Assembly: GCA_964649825.1 (NCBI GenBank)
Contig: CAZYQW010000045.1
Location: forward strand, 11,190-75,189
DNA length: 64,000 nucleotides
Direction: 5' to 3'
Origin: CAZYQW01 sp964649825
GTDB taxonomy: Bacteria; Planctomycetota; B15-G4; JADJEK01
A program made the translations under genes and the position numbers. Positions 38,140-46,636 of this stretch are shown here, piece by piece. The stretch's first letter is position 1; each line of letters begins with the position of its first letter. The notes under the pieces are model-generated. The model worked only from the letters and a program-made list of their open reading frames with translations, had not been told where the DNA came from and did not search any database.

Positions 38140-39525
38140 TCAGAGGGTCGATTCGGCGGTCCATTCCGCGCCGAAGAGGTCGACGCCCAGTGCGCGCGCA
38201 AGAGCCGCCCCCTTGACAAGCGTCTCGTGGTGCTCGGCGGCGGGCGACGAGTCGAGCACGACGCCGCCGCCGACGTGGAAGTGCACGCGATCCCGCTCGC
38301 GAACGATCGTCCGGATCGCGATGTTCAGGTCGAGGTCGCCGTCGAACCCGATCCATCCGATCGAACCGCAGAACACCCCGCGACGCGTCCGCTCGATCTC
38401 CTCGATCACCTCGATCGCCCGCAGCTTGGGCGCACCCGTGATCGAGCCGCCCGGAAACGTCGCGCGCAGCAGCGCCTCGGAGTCGACCCCGGCACGAAGC
38501 CGGGCGCGGACCGTCGCCACGCGATGGAACACGGTCGCATACGTCTCGATCCGTGCCGCGTCCACGACCTCGACCGACCCGAACTCGGCGACGCGACCGA
38601 AGTCGTTCCGCTCGAGATCGACGATCATCGCCAGCTCCGCGGCCTCTTTGCTCGAGGTCGAGAGCTCGGCGACGGCGCGGAGGTCGTCGTCCGGACGTCC
38701 GCTGCGCGGACGCGTCCCCTTGATCGGTCGGGTCTCGATGATGGATCCACGCCGTCGCACGAATCGCTCGGGGGATGAGGAGAGGACCTGGACGTCGCCG
38801 GCGTCGACGTACGCCGCGAACGGCGCCGGGTTCTCCTGCCGCAGCCGGCCGTAGAGCGCGAGCGGATCACCACGGAAGGCGCCCTCGAACCGCTGCGAGA
38901 GGTTGACCTGGTAGACCTCGCCGTCGCGGATCCGCTCGCGGACCTCCTCGACCGCTCCCAGGTACTCGTCGCGCGTGAAGTTCGAGCGGAGCGACGACGC
39001 GACGGGCACGGGCGCGAGCGGCGCGAGCGGCGCAGCGAGACGGCGCTCCGCCGCGGCGAAGACCGACCGTGCGCGTGCCTCGTCATCGTCCCGGACGAAC
39101 AGAGTGGCCGATCCGTCGTGCAAATCGATGTCGAGCCCGCGATCGAACAGCCCGAACCAAAGGTCGGGCGCGCCGGTCGAACGCGACGCCGTGGTCGGCC
39201 AGCGTTCGAGGTGCCGGCCCAGGTCGTACGCGAGGAACCCGGCCGCGCCGCCGCGGAACCGCGACGGACCTTCGTCGGGTTCGCACCCGTGGGCCGCGAT
39301 CGAGGCGAAGAGCCGGTGGAACGGATCGGTCGCCGCGCTCCCCCGGTCCGACTCCGCCTCGACTCGGATCACGTCGAACGGGTCGAACAACACGTACGCG
39401 CGACGCGCCAGGTCGCTGGCCTCGCGCGCGCCGTCCAGCAGCACGGCCGGGCCTCCGCCGCGGAGCCGACGGAAGCACTCGAACGGGTCGAATCGACCCG
39501 ACAGGCGTCGCTCGAACAGGGTCAC
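38140..39525 (-). CDS. pabB: Aminodeoxychorismate synthase component I
   Basis: Makes 4-amino-4-deoxychorismate for folate; 461 residues. The chorismate-binding domain shows 'IIETRPIKGTRPRSG' with Lys269: PIKGT is the PabB signature, whereas anthranilate synthase has PIAGT. 'IVDLERNDFGRV', 'TFPGGSITGAPKLRAIEVIE' and 'YQVNLSQRFEG' support this. No PabA or PabC gene is adjacent. The GTG start has no Shine-Dalgarno sequence and is preceded by TAGTCT at 6 bp, so the transcript may be leaderless. Confidence 0.9.
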   Translation of the reverse strand: MTLFERRLSGRFDPFECFRRLRGGGPAVLLDGAREASDLARRAYVLFDPFDVIRVEAESDRGSAATDPFHRLFASIAAHGCEPDEGPSRFRGGAAGFLAYDLGRHLERWPTTASRSTGAPDLWFGLFDRGLDIDLHDGSATLFVRDDDEARARSVFAAAERRLAAPLAPLAPVPVASSLRSNFTRDEYLGAVEEVRERIRDGEVYQVNLSQRFEGAFRGDPLALYGRLRQENPAPFAAYVDAGDVQVLSSSPERFVRRRGSIIETRPIKGTRPRSGRPDDDLRAVAELSTSSKEAAELAMIVDLERNDFGRVAEFGSVEVVDAARIETYATVFHRVATVRARLRAGVDSEALLRATFPGGSITGAPKLRAIEVIEEIERTRRGVFCGSIGWIGFDGDLDLNIAIRTIVRERDRVHFHVGGGVVLDSSPAAEHHETLVKGAALARALGVDLFGAEWTAESTL

Positions 39526-39531
39526 CGCGGC

Positions 39532-39537
39532 AGACTA
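39532..39537 (-). promoter_or_regulatory. -10 box of a probable leaderless promoter for pabB
   Basis: Minus-strand TAGTCT ends 6 bp before the GTG at 39525. No ribosome binding site is present. Confidence 0.4.
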
Positions 39538-39625
39538 TGCGCCGGGGCGCGCCCCGTCCACCAGCGCGTCACTCGAAGTGGATCCGTCCGGGTCCTGCGA
39601 CGAAGCGCCGGTCGATACCTCCTGC

Positions 39626-39631
39626 TATCCT
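39626..39631 (+). promoter_or_regulatory. -10 box of a probable leaderless promoter for the Xer gene
   Basis: TATCCT ends 7 bp before the ATG at 39639, and the bases between are CCCCCTC, with no Shine-Dalgarno sequence. Confidence 0.4.
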
Positions 39632-39638
39632 CCCCCTC

Positions 39639-40577
39639 ATGGCGGCGGATCTGTACCAGGCGCTCGAGAGGTTCCTCGACACGCAGCGGACGTTGCGCGG
39701 CGCGTCGCCGCACACGTTGCGCGCGTACGAGAACGACTTGATCCAGTTCATCGAGCTCGCGCGGGCGCGAGGCGTGCGCGACGCGGGCGGCGTCGACACG
39801 CTGGTCGTGCGTGAGTTCATCCGCCACTACCGCGAAGGGCGTGACGGTGACGGCGCGCGATCGAAGTCCACGATGGCGCGGAAGGTGTCCGCGCTGCGTA
39901 CGTTCTTCCGCTTCCTCGTCGAGCAGGACGAGCTGGAAGAGAACCCCGCCGTCCCCGTGCGACGGCCGAAGCGCGACCGGCCGCTGCCGAAGTTCCTCGA
40001 CGAGCCGGCGATCGATCGCCTGCTCGACGCGCCGGCGGGCGACTCGTTCGCGGCGGTCCGCGACCGTGCGCTGCTCGAGGTGCTCTACTCGACCGGCGCG
40101 CGCGTCTCCGAGGTCGTGTCGGCGAACGTCGACGACGTCGATCGGCTCGGTCGGACGATGCGGGTGCGCGGCAAGCGGAAGAAGGAGCGGATGCTCATCC
40201 TCGGCGAGCCGTCGGTCGCCGCGCTCACCGTGTACCTCGATCGACGCGCCGAACGCCTCCGAGCGATGGGTCGATCGACCGAACCGGCTCTGTTCCTGAA
40301 CGATCGACGCGGCCCGGCCGGCTTGCGGCGCCTGACGGACCGCAGCATGCGGCGCCTCCTGAAGGTCCACCTCGCGCACGCCGACCTCGACCCGAGCGCC
40401 TCGCCGCACACGCTCCGCCACTCGTTCGCCACCCACCTCTTGAACCGCGGCGCGAACCTGCGCGTCGTGCAGGAGTTCCTCGGACACGAGAACCTCACGA
40501 CCACGCAGATCTACACCCACCTCGACCTCGAACGGCTGAAGAAGACGTACGACGAGACGCACCCCCGCGCCGACTGA
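39639..40577 (+). CDS. Tyrosine recombinase XerC/XerD
   Basis: A 312-residue site-specific recombinase of the Xer type, which resolves chromosome dimers at dif. All catalytic residues are present: Arg155 ('TGARVSE'), Lys179, His257 and Arg260 ('HTLRHSFATHL'), His283 ('LGHENL') and Tyr292 ('QIYTHLD'). The N-terminal SAM-like domain ends with 'SKSTMARKVSALRTFFRFL'. Its length, the lack of any phage or integron neighbour and its position between folate and amino acid genes point to the housekeeping recombinase; XerC and XerD cannot be told apart here. It nearly abuts the next, convergent gene (7 bp). Confidence 0.93.
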   Translation: MAADLYQALERFLDTQRTLRGASPHTLRAYENDLIQFIELARARGVRDAGGVDTLVVREFIRHYREGRDGDGARSKSTMARKVSALRTFFRFLVEQDELEENPAVPVRRPKRDRPLPKFLDEPAIDRLLDAPAGDSFAAVRDRALLEVLYSTGARVSEVVSANVDDVDRLGRTMRVRGKRKKERMLILGEPSVAALTVYLDRRAERLRAMGRSTEPALFLNDRRGPAGLRRLTDRSMRRLLKVHLAHADLDPSASPHTLRHSFATHLLNRGANLRVVQEFLGHENLTTTQIYTHLDLERLKKTYDETHPRAD

Positions 40578-40584
40578 GGGCCGT

Positions 40585-41541
40585 TCAGCTCGCCAAGATG
40601 CGCGCGAGCAGGGCCGGATCGATGTTCCCACCCGAGAGGACCACGACGCACGTCCGACCGGCGAGGGGGACACGACCAGAGAGCAGCGCCGCGACGCCGG
40701 CCGCACCCGACGGTTCGACCACGAGACGCGCGCTCTCCGCGAGGAAACGGACGGCGGCGATGAGCTCGTCATCGGAGACGAGGATCGAGTCCGTGACCAG
40801 TTCCTGCGCGATCGTGAACGTGATCTCTCCGATCGAAAGCGGCTTGAGGCCGTCGGCGATCGTCGGGCCGGGTTCGACGGCGACGGGGCGGCCGGCCGCG
40901 AGGGCGCGGTCGAGCGCGTTCGCGTGGGTCGGCTCGACGCCGTGGATCTCGACGGCGCGGAACCGATCCTTCACCGCGAGCGACGTCCCCGCGATCAGGC
41001 CTCCACCCCCCACCGGCACGAGCAGGACGTCGACCGGCTCGACCTGCTCGACGATCTCGAGCCCGACCGTTCCCTGGCCGGCGATGATGCGCGCGTCGTC
41101 GAACGGCGGAATCATGACCAGGCCGTCCAGCTCGACGAGCCGCTCGGCGGCGCCGCGACGTTCCACCGACGTCCTCCCCGCGAAGCGGACCTCGGCACCG
41201 TACGCGCGCGCGGCTTCGACCTTCAACCCCGGGGCATCCTCGGGCATGAACACGACGGCACGAGCGCCCTCGCTCGCCGCGGCGAGCGCGAGCGCCTGGC
41301 CGTGGTTCCCCGATGAATAGGTGCACACGCCGCGGCGGCGCTCGGCCGGGGAGAGCGAGCGGACCGCGTTCAACGCGCCGCGGAACTTGAAGGCGCCGGC
41401 CCGCTGCAGGTTCTCGGCCTTCAGGAACACTCGACCCCCGGCCCGCTCGCCGAGTCGGCGCGACGACAAGACCGGCGTACGATGGGGACCGTTCCGCAGC
41501 CGCTCCTGCGCTCGCCGGACGTCGTCGATGGTCGGGATCAA
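40585..41541 (-). CDS. Threonine dehydratase-like PLP enzyme
   Basis: A fold-type II PLP enzyme of 318 residues, the catalytic-domain-only size of catabolic threonine/serine dehydratases and serine racemases. The PLP lysine is Lys52 in 'GAFKFRGALNA'; 'YSSGNHGQALALAAA' and the 'PVGGGGLIAGTSLA' glycine loop bind the phosphate, and 'VVVLSGGNID' closes the site. There is no ACT regulatory domain. The TTG start at 41541 is supported by a GGAG site 8 bp upstream. Substrate (threonine, serine, or a racemase activity) is not decided by these motifs. Confidence 0.88.
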   Translation of the reverse strand: MIPTIDDVRRAQERLRNGPHRTPVLSSRRLGERAGGRVFLKAENLQRAGAFKFRGALNAVRSLSPAERRRGVCTYSSGNHGQALALAAASEGARAVVFMPEDAPGLKVEAARAYGAEVRFAGRTSVERRGAAERLVELDGLVMIPPFDDARIIAGQGTVGLEIVEQVEPVDVLLVPVGGGGLIAGTSLAVKDRFRAVEIHGVEPTHANALDRALAAGRPVAVEPGPTIADGLKPLSIGEITFTIAQELVTDSILVSDDELIAAVRFLAESARLVVEPSGAAGVAALLSGRVPLAGRTCVVVLSGGNIDPALLARILAS

Positions 41542-41615
41542 CTCAAATCTCCGTGAAGCATCGACCTACGTCGAGGTAAGGGGCCGTGAAATTGCGACCA
41601 AGGTCAACGAATCGG

Positions 41616-41634
41616 ATCTGGTACCGTACCGGAT
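41616..41634. promoter_or_regulatory. 19-bp inverted repeat, possible operator for the PAP2 gene
   Basis: ATCTGGTAC-C-GTACCGGAT has 9-bp arms with one G-T mismatch. It lies 33 bp before the PAP2 start in the divergent gap 41542-41667 and covers TACCGT, the only TANNNT box there, so a protein bound to it could block RNA polymerase. Confidence 0.4.
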
Positions 41635-41667
41635 TCGATCGGCGTCACCGGGAGAGAAACGCAAGGC

Positions 41668-42495
41668 ATGAAGACGTGCCTCGGACTCTTGCAGATCGCG
41701 CTCATCTTCGCGGTCGTCATCAGCTTCGTCCGCCTCGCCGTCGGGACCGGCGCGGCGCGCGCCACCTGGAACTCGTGGCGCGAGCTGCCGCGGCGACCGA
41801 CGTTCCAATTCGCGGTCGGGATCTGGCTGGCCGTGTTCGTCATCGATCTTTGGCAGACGAAATACGACCTCCTGGCGCACGTCCGTCGGCCCGAGGACTT
41901 CACGCCGATCTTCCACCAGATCGAGGGGTCGCTCCCGGCCACGATCCAGAGCATCTTCGAGTTCTGGCCGCTGACGCTCATCCTCACGTTCGCGTACCTC
42001 ATCCTGTTTCCGGGGATGCTGTTCGCGAACGCCCATGCGTTCGATCGGCTCGACGACCGGTATCGGGTGCGACTGACGGCGTACGTGTACCTGCTGAACT
42101 ACTTGCTCTGCCTGCCGTTCTACCTGTTCTTTCCGGTTCACGAGCCGTGGTTCCACGCACCGGCCGGAGTCCTTCCGCTCATGGACGAGGTCCATCCCTT
42201 GCTGATCGACATCGTCCGGCCGATGAGCGGGCTCGACAACTGCTTCCCGTCCTACCACGTGTCGCTGACCGTCTCGCTCGTCCTGATCGCGCGCGACTCC
42301 GGCTTGGTCCGCTACGCGCGCGCGGCGACGATCTGCGGGGTCCTCATCGTCTTCTCGACGGTGTACCTCGGCTTCCACTGGTGGACCGACCTCGTCGGCG
42401 GCCTGGTCGCCGGGACGTTCGTCTACTGGGTCTCCCGCCCGCTCGCCGAGTTCGACTTGCGGGAGCTGCTTCCCGTCGCATCCGGACGTTCCTGA
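41668..42495 (+). CDS. PAP2-superfamily integral membrane phosphatase or phosphotransferase
   Basis: A 275-residue polytopic membrane protein with about six helices. The phosphatase site shows the later two PAP2 motifs: 'CFPSYHVSLTVSL' (with Ser-Tyr-His in place of the common SGH) and 'STVYLGFHWWTDLVGGLVAG' with the His and Asp of the third motif. The SYH form and the size resemble inositol-phosphoceramide synthase-like proteins (Aur1/Ipt1 relatives) more than undecaprenyl-PP phosphatase. A GAGAG site precedes the ATG. The substrate is unknown; a lipid phosphate is likely. Confidence 0.8.
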   Translation: MKTCLGLLQIALIFAVVISFVRLAVGTGAARATWNSWRELPRRPTFQFAVGIWLAVFVIDLWQTKYDLLAHVRRPEDFTPIFHQIEGSLPATIQSIFEFWPLTLILTFAYLILFPGMLFANAHAFDRLDDRYRVRLTAYVYLLNYLLCLPFYLFFPVHEPWFHAPAGVLPLMDEVHPLLIDIVRPMSGLDNCFPSYHVSLTVSLVLIARDSGLVRYARAATICGVLIVFSTVYLGFHWWTDLVGGLVAGTFVYWVSRPLAEFDLRELLPVASGRS

Positions 42496-42570
42496 CGCGC
42501 AACGACATTCGCGGCGGCGCGACCCGAGAATCGCCACCGTTCTCTGGAGTCGGTTCGACAAATCGCTTCA

Positions 42571-45054
42571 ATGCGGCGACGACTCGATTCCGATAGCGAA
42601 CCCGTGACGATCCTCGAGCCGCAAATGCCCTCCCCACGTTCCACCGTGACGATCGAGAGCTTGAAGCAATCGATCCTCCGATACTCCCGTTACGTCCTGG
42701 GGACCGAATGGGAGGGACTCTCGGGCCGCGAGCGATTCCTCGCGGTCTCGCTGGCGGTGCGGGATCCGATCATCGATTCCATGCTCGGCTGGCAGCGGAC
42801 GTCGTGCGCCAACGGAACGAAGCACGTCTACTACCTTTCCATGGAGTTCCTGCTCGGTCGAGTGCTCGGCCACAACCTGCTGAACCTCGGCATCGAGGAT
42901 CGCTGCCGGCGCGCTCTCGAGGAGCTCGACTCGGATCTCGACGACCTCCTCGAGCTCGAGAAGGACCCCGCGCTGGGCAACGGCGGGCTCGGACGGCTGG
43001 CCGCGTGCTTCGTCGATTCGATGGCGACCCTCGGGCTCGCCGGCTACGGCTACGGCATCAACTACGAGTTCGGGTTGTTCCGCCAGGCGTTCAAGGACGG
43101 CTACCAGGAAGAGCACGCCGACGTCTGGCGTTCGCCCGGCACTCCGTGGCTGATCGTGCGACCCGATTTCGCGCACGAGATCCCGGTCTACGGCGAGGCG
43201 ACGCGCACGACGCGTTGCGGGCCGGGCGAGTGGACCGGCGCGCGTACGATGCTCGGCGTGCCGTCCGACCTGCCGGTCGTGGGCTTCGGCGGCCGCACCG
43301 TGAACTACCTGCGGCTCTACGCCGCGCACTCGTCGACCGAGTTCGACATGAAGATCTTCAACACGGGCGACTACCTGCGGGCGGTCGAACGGAAGCTCCG
43401 CTTCGAGCGGATCTCGAAGGTCCTCTACCCGTCCGACGACATCCCCGAGGGCCGCGAGCTGCGCCTCCTGCAGGAGTACTTCTTCGTCGCGTGCGCGCTG
43501 AAGGACATCGTCGGCCGCCACGGCACGTCGAAGGAGGCCCTCCGCGCCCTGCCGCAGCACGCTGCGATCCAGTTGAACGATACGCATCCCGCGCTCGCCG
43601 TCGCCGAGCTGATGCGGATCCTGGTAGACGCGGCGGGACTGCCGTGGGACGAGGCGTTCGAGATCACTCGCCAGACGATCGCGTACACGAACCACACGCT
43701 CATGCCGGAGGCGCAGGAGCGATGGCCGGTCGCGATGATCGAGAACGTGCTTCCGAGGCATCTGCAGATCATCCTCGACCTGAACGAGCGGTTCCTCGAA
43801 GAGATCGAAGCGCGCTGGCCGGGCGATGAGGAACGCCGGCGCCGGCTCTCGCTGATCGAGGAGAACGGCGACCGATCGGTCCGGATGATGAACCTCTCGA
43901 TCGTCGGCAGCCACTCGGTGAACGGCGTCTCCGAGCTCCACTCGAAGCTGCTGACCCAGAAGCTCGTCCCCGACTTCCACGCCCTCTGGCCGACGCGATT
44001 CAACAACAAGACGAACGGCGTGACCCACCGCCGGTGGCTGCTCAAGGCGAACCCGGATCTTGCCCGGCTCATCAGCGCGCGGATCGGCGACCGGTGGATC
44101 CAGGACCTCACCGCCCTGCGCGCGCTCGAGTCGTTCGCCGACGATCCCGAGCTGCACGCCGAGTTCGTCGCCGCGCGGCGCCGCCACAAGGACCGCCTCG
44201 CTCGCATCATCCACGACACGACCGAGGCGACGATCGATCCGGCCGCGTTGTGCGACGTACAGATCAAGCGCATTCACGAGTACAAACGCCAGCTCATGAA
44301 CGCGCTGCGGATCGTGCACGATTACCTCGCCCTCGTCGACGACGGGAAGACGCCGGCCGTCCCGCGCACGTACGTCTTCGGCGGCAAGGCGGCGCCCGGC
44401 TACGCGGCCGCGAAGCGGTTCATCAAGCTGATCAACGACATCGCGGCGACGGTGAACGCGGATCCGAAGGCCCGCGATTGGATGAAGGTCGCGTTCATCC
44501 CGGACTACCGGGTCACGCTCGCGGAATGGCTGATCCCCGCCGCCGACGTGAGCGAGCAGATCTCGACCGCCGGAATGGAAGCGTCCGGTACCGGCAACAT
44601 GAAGTTCATGATGAACGGCGCCCTGACGGTCGGCACCCTCGACGGCGCCAACATCGAAATGGCCGAAGAGGCCGGCCGCGAGAACCTCTACATCTTCGGG
44701 CTCACCGCCGAGCAGATCGAGGCGCACCGCCGCGACGGCACGTACCACCCCGCCGCGGTCGTCGCGGCGGACGCCGACGTCGCGCGCGTGCTCGCAGCGC
44801 TGAAGGCCGATCGGTTCAACCGGCGCGAACCGGGCCTCTACAAGGACCTCGCCGACGGCCTACGCACGAACGACCCCTACTTCGTCCTCGCCGACCTGCG
44901 GGCGTTCATCGAGATCCAGTCGGCCGTCGCGACCGACTTCCTGAACCGCCCGGTCTGGATGCGAAAGTGCCTCCTGAACATCGCCCGCTCGGGCAAGTTC
45001 TCGAGCGATCGAACGATCCGCGAGTACGCACGGGAGATCTGGGGAGTCGCGTAA
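42571..45054 (+). CDS. glgP: Glycogen/maltodextrin phosphorylase
   Basis: Releases glucose-1-phosphate from alpha-1,4-glucans. At 827 residues it is a typical GT35 phosphorylase. The PLP lysine is Lys678 in 'EASGTGNMKFMMNGALT', and 'GTLDGANIEMAEE' follows; 'LALGNGGLGRLAACF', 'VYYLSMEFLLGR' and 'TNGVTHRRWLL' are family hallmarks. The N-terminal 20 residues before 'VTIESLKQSILRYSR' are not conserved, and there is no clear ribosome binding site, so the start may lie slightly downstream (ATG at 42625). Confidence 0.95.
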   Translation: MRRRLDSDSEPVTILEPQMPSPRSTVTIESLKQSILRYSRYVLGTEWEGLSGRERFLAVSLAVRDPIIDSMLGWQRTSCANGTKHVYYLSMEFLLGRVLGHNLLNLGIEDRCRRALEELDSDLDDLLELEKDPALGNGGLGRLAACFVDSMATLGLAGYGYGINYEFGLFRQAFKDGYQEEHADVWRSPGTPWLIVRPDFAHEIPVYGEATRTTRCGPGEWTGARTMLGVPSDLPVVGFGGRTVNYLRLYAAHSSTEFDMKIFNTGDYLRAVERKLRFERISKVLYPSDDIPEGRELRLLQEYFFVACALKDIVGRHGTSKEALRALPQHAAIQLNDTHPALAVAELMRILVDAAGLPWDEAFEITRQTIAYTNHTLMPEAQERWPVAMIENVLPRHLQIILDLNERFLEEIEARWPGDEERRRRLSLIEENGDRSVRMMNLSIVGSHSVNGVSELHSKLLTQKLVPDFHALWPTRFNNKTNGVTHRRWLLKANPDLARLISARIGDRWIQDLTALRALESFADDPELHAEFVAARRRHKDRLARIIHDTTEATIDPAALCDVQIKRIHEYKRQLMNALRIVHDYLALVDDGKTPAVPRTYVFGGKAAPGYAAAKRFIKLINDIAATVNADPKARDWMKVAFIPDYRVTLAEWLIPAADVSEQISTAGMEASGTGNMKFMMNGALTVGTLDGANIEMAEEAGRENLYIFGLTAEQIEAHRRDGTYHPAAVVAADADVARVLAALKADRFNRREPGLYKDLADGLRTNDPYFVLADLRAFIEIQSAVATDFLNRPVWMRKCLLNIARSGKFSSDRTIREYAREIWGVA

Positions 45055-45106
45055 GGAGCGGGACGCGACCATTCGGGACTTCAGTCTCGCCGCCTCGTCA
45101 GTCCAC

Positions 45107-45118
45107 TTAATGGATTAA
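45107..45118. repeat. AT-rich inverted repeat TTAATGGATTAA
   Basis: In the 165-bp gap after glgP this AT island stands out from the GC-rich surroundings and may mark the promoter of the TPR gene at 45220. A perfect 16-bp palindrome CGATCGCGCGCGATCG lies nearby at 45170-45185. No complete promoter was recognised. Confidence 0.25.
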
Positions 45119-45219
45119 TTCGTCAAGCACCCGTCGGCCCCCGCCGATGACTCCCAGGCCGGCACACCGCGATCGCGCGCGATCGAGGCGGTAGCCGTTA
45201 CACCTTTGGAGTCCACAAC

Positions 45220-46578
45220 ATGCGTTGCATCGTCCTGTTCCTCGCGCTCTGCGGCGCCGCCCCCGCCCTCGCCGGCGACGACGGGATCGCGGCGCGGGGA
45301 CAGCAGCTTCTCGAGGAGCGGGAGTTCGAGGCCGCGGCGGAGCTGCTCGAACGGGCGGTCGCTGACGCTCCCTCCGATCTCGACCTTCACTTCCTCCTGG
45401 GGCTCGCCCGCTTCGGCGCCGGGCAGCTCGAGGCGGCCGAAGCGCCGTTCCTGGCCGTGGCCGCCGCCCGGCCGAACGATCCCCTCCCCCACGAGTTCCT
45501 GGGGCGCCTCTACTTCCGCCTCGACCGCTTGGTCGAGGCCGCGAACTCGCTCGAGCGCGCGGCCGCCACGGGGCCGCAGGACGGTCGAACGCAGAACCAC
45601 CTCGGGATCGTGCTCATGCACATGCAGCGCTACGAGGAGTCGCTCGAGGCGTTTCGACGCGCGATCGAGCTCGACCCGAGCTACGCGGTCGGCCACTACA
45701 ACGTCGGCGTGCTCTGCGTCGTGCTCGGCGACCCGCTCGGCGGGCGGCTCCATCTCGAGGAGGCCGCACGCCTCGACCCGTCCGACGCCGACCCGCCCGC
45801 CGCGCTGGCCGAGCTTCACCGCAAGCGGGGTGACACCGAGGCGGCGCTCTCCTGGTTCGAGGAGAGCGTGCGTCGCGAGCCGTTCCGATCGGAGCTCTGG
45901 CTCGAGGTCGGCCTCACGGCGCGCGAGCTCGGTCGTACGATCGAGGCCGAGGACGCGCTCCGCACCGCGTGCGACCTGCCGTTCGCCAGCGCCGATCCGT
46001 ACCTCGCGCTCGGCCAGATGCTCGCCGGATGCGGTCGAGTCGACGAGGCGAACGCGAGCCTCGCTGAGGCGGCGGCGCGCGCCGGCGACGACGTGGTCGC
46101 GCACCTCACGATCGCCGGCATCGCCGAGGACATGGGCGCCGACGAGCTCACCCGCCGCCACCTGCAGGCCGCGGTCGGTCTCGGGGCGTCCGATCCGTCC
46201 GACCTGCGCCGGCTCTCCGAGACGTGCGAAGGCCTCGGCGACGCGGACGGCGCGCGCACGGCGTTCGAGCTGCTCGTGCTGACGAACGAGGGCAAGCGGG
46301 CGTCGATGCTCGCGATCGCCGATCGAATGGCATCGTCGAACGTCAACGGCATTCGTGACGTCGAGCAGGGCTACGCCCTCGCGCGCGCCCTCGCCGACGG
46401 CGGCCGGACCGCGACGGCGCTCTTCATCCTCTCCCGCGCCGCGGCCGCGATGGGGCAGCCGGCCGAGGAGGCCGCGCACCTGGAGGAGGCGGCCGGTTTG
46501 TGCGAGCCGGGCGAGCCGACGTCGACCCTGCTGCTGCGACGCGCGCAGGCCGCACGCGAAGTCGCGAGCCGCCGGTAG
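45220..46578 (+). CDS. Secreted TPR-repeat protein
   Basis: A 452-residue exported protein with a short Sec signal peptide ('CIVLFLALCGAAPALAGDD', cleaved near residue 18). The rest is built of TPR repeats of about 34 residues, for example 'LEEREFEAAAELLERAVADA', 'GRLYFRLDRLVEAANSLERA' and 'QRYEESLEAFRRAIELDPSY', so it is probably a periplasmic scaffold. A GGAG site precedes the ATG. It converges with the large membrane TPR protein, leaving a 58-bp gap. Confidence 0.82.
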   Translation: MRCIVLFLALCGAAPALAGDDGIAARGQQLLEEREFEAAAELLERAVADAPSDLDLHFLLGLARFGAGQLEAAEAPFLAVAAARPNDPLPHEFLGRLYFRLDRLVEAANSLERAAATGPQDGRTQNHLGIVLMHMQRYEESLEAFRRAIELDPSYAVGHYNVGVLCVVLGDPLGGRLHLEEAARLDPSDADPPAALAELHRKRGDTEAALSWFEESVRREPFRSELWLEVGLTARELGRTIEAEDALRTACDLPFASADPYLALGQMLAGCGRVDEANASLAEAAARAGDDVVAHLTIAGIAEDMGADELTRRHLQAAVGLGASDPSDLRRLSETCEGLGDADGARTAFELLVLTNEGKRASMLAIADRMASSNVNGIRDVEQGYALARALADGGRTATALFILSRAAAAMGQPAEEAAHLEEAAGLCEPGEPTSTLLLRRAQAAREVASRR

Positions 46579-46636
46579 CAGCCCGGCTCGAGACTCGGCT
46601 CGCGCAACGGCTCGAGCGCGGCGGCCGGCTCTCGGA

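Noticed and set aside
39639..40577. Integrase of a mobile element
   Set aside because: Size and motifs fit housekeeping XerC/D, with no att repeats, tRNA or phage genes nearby.
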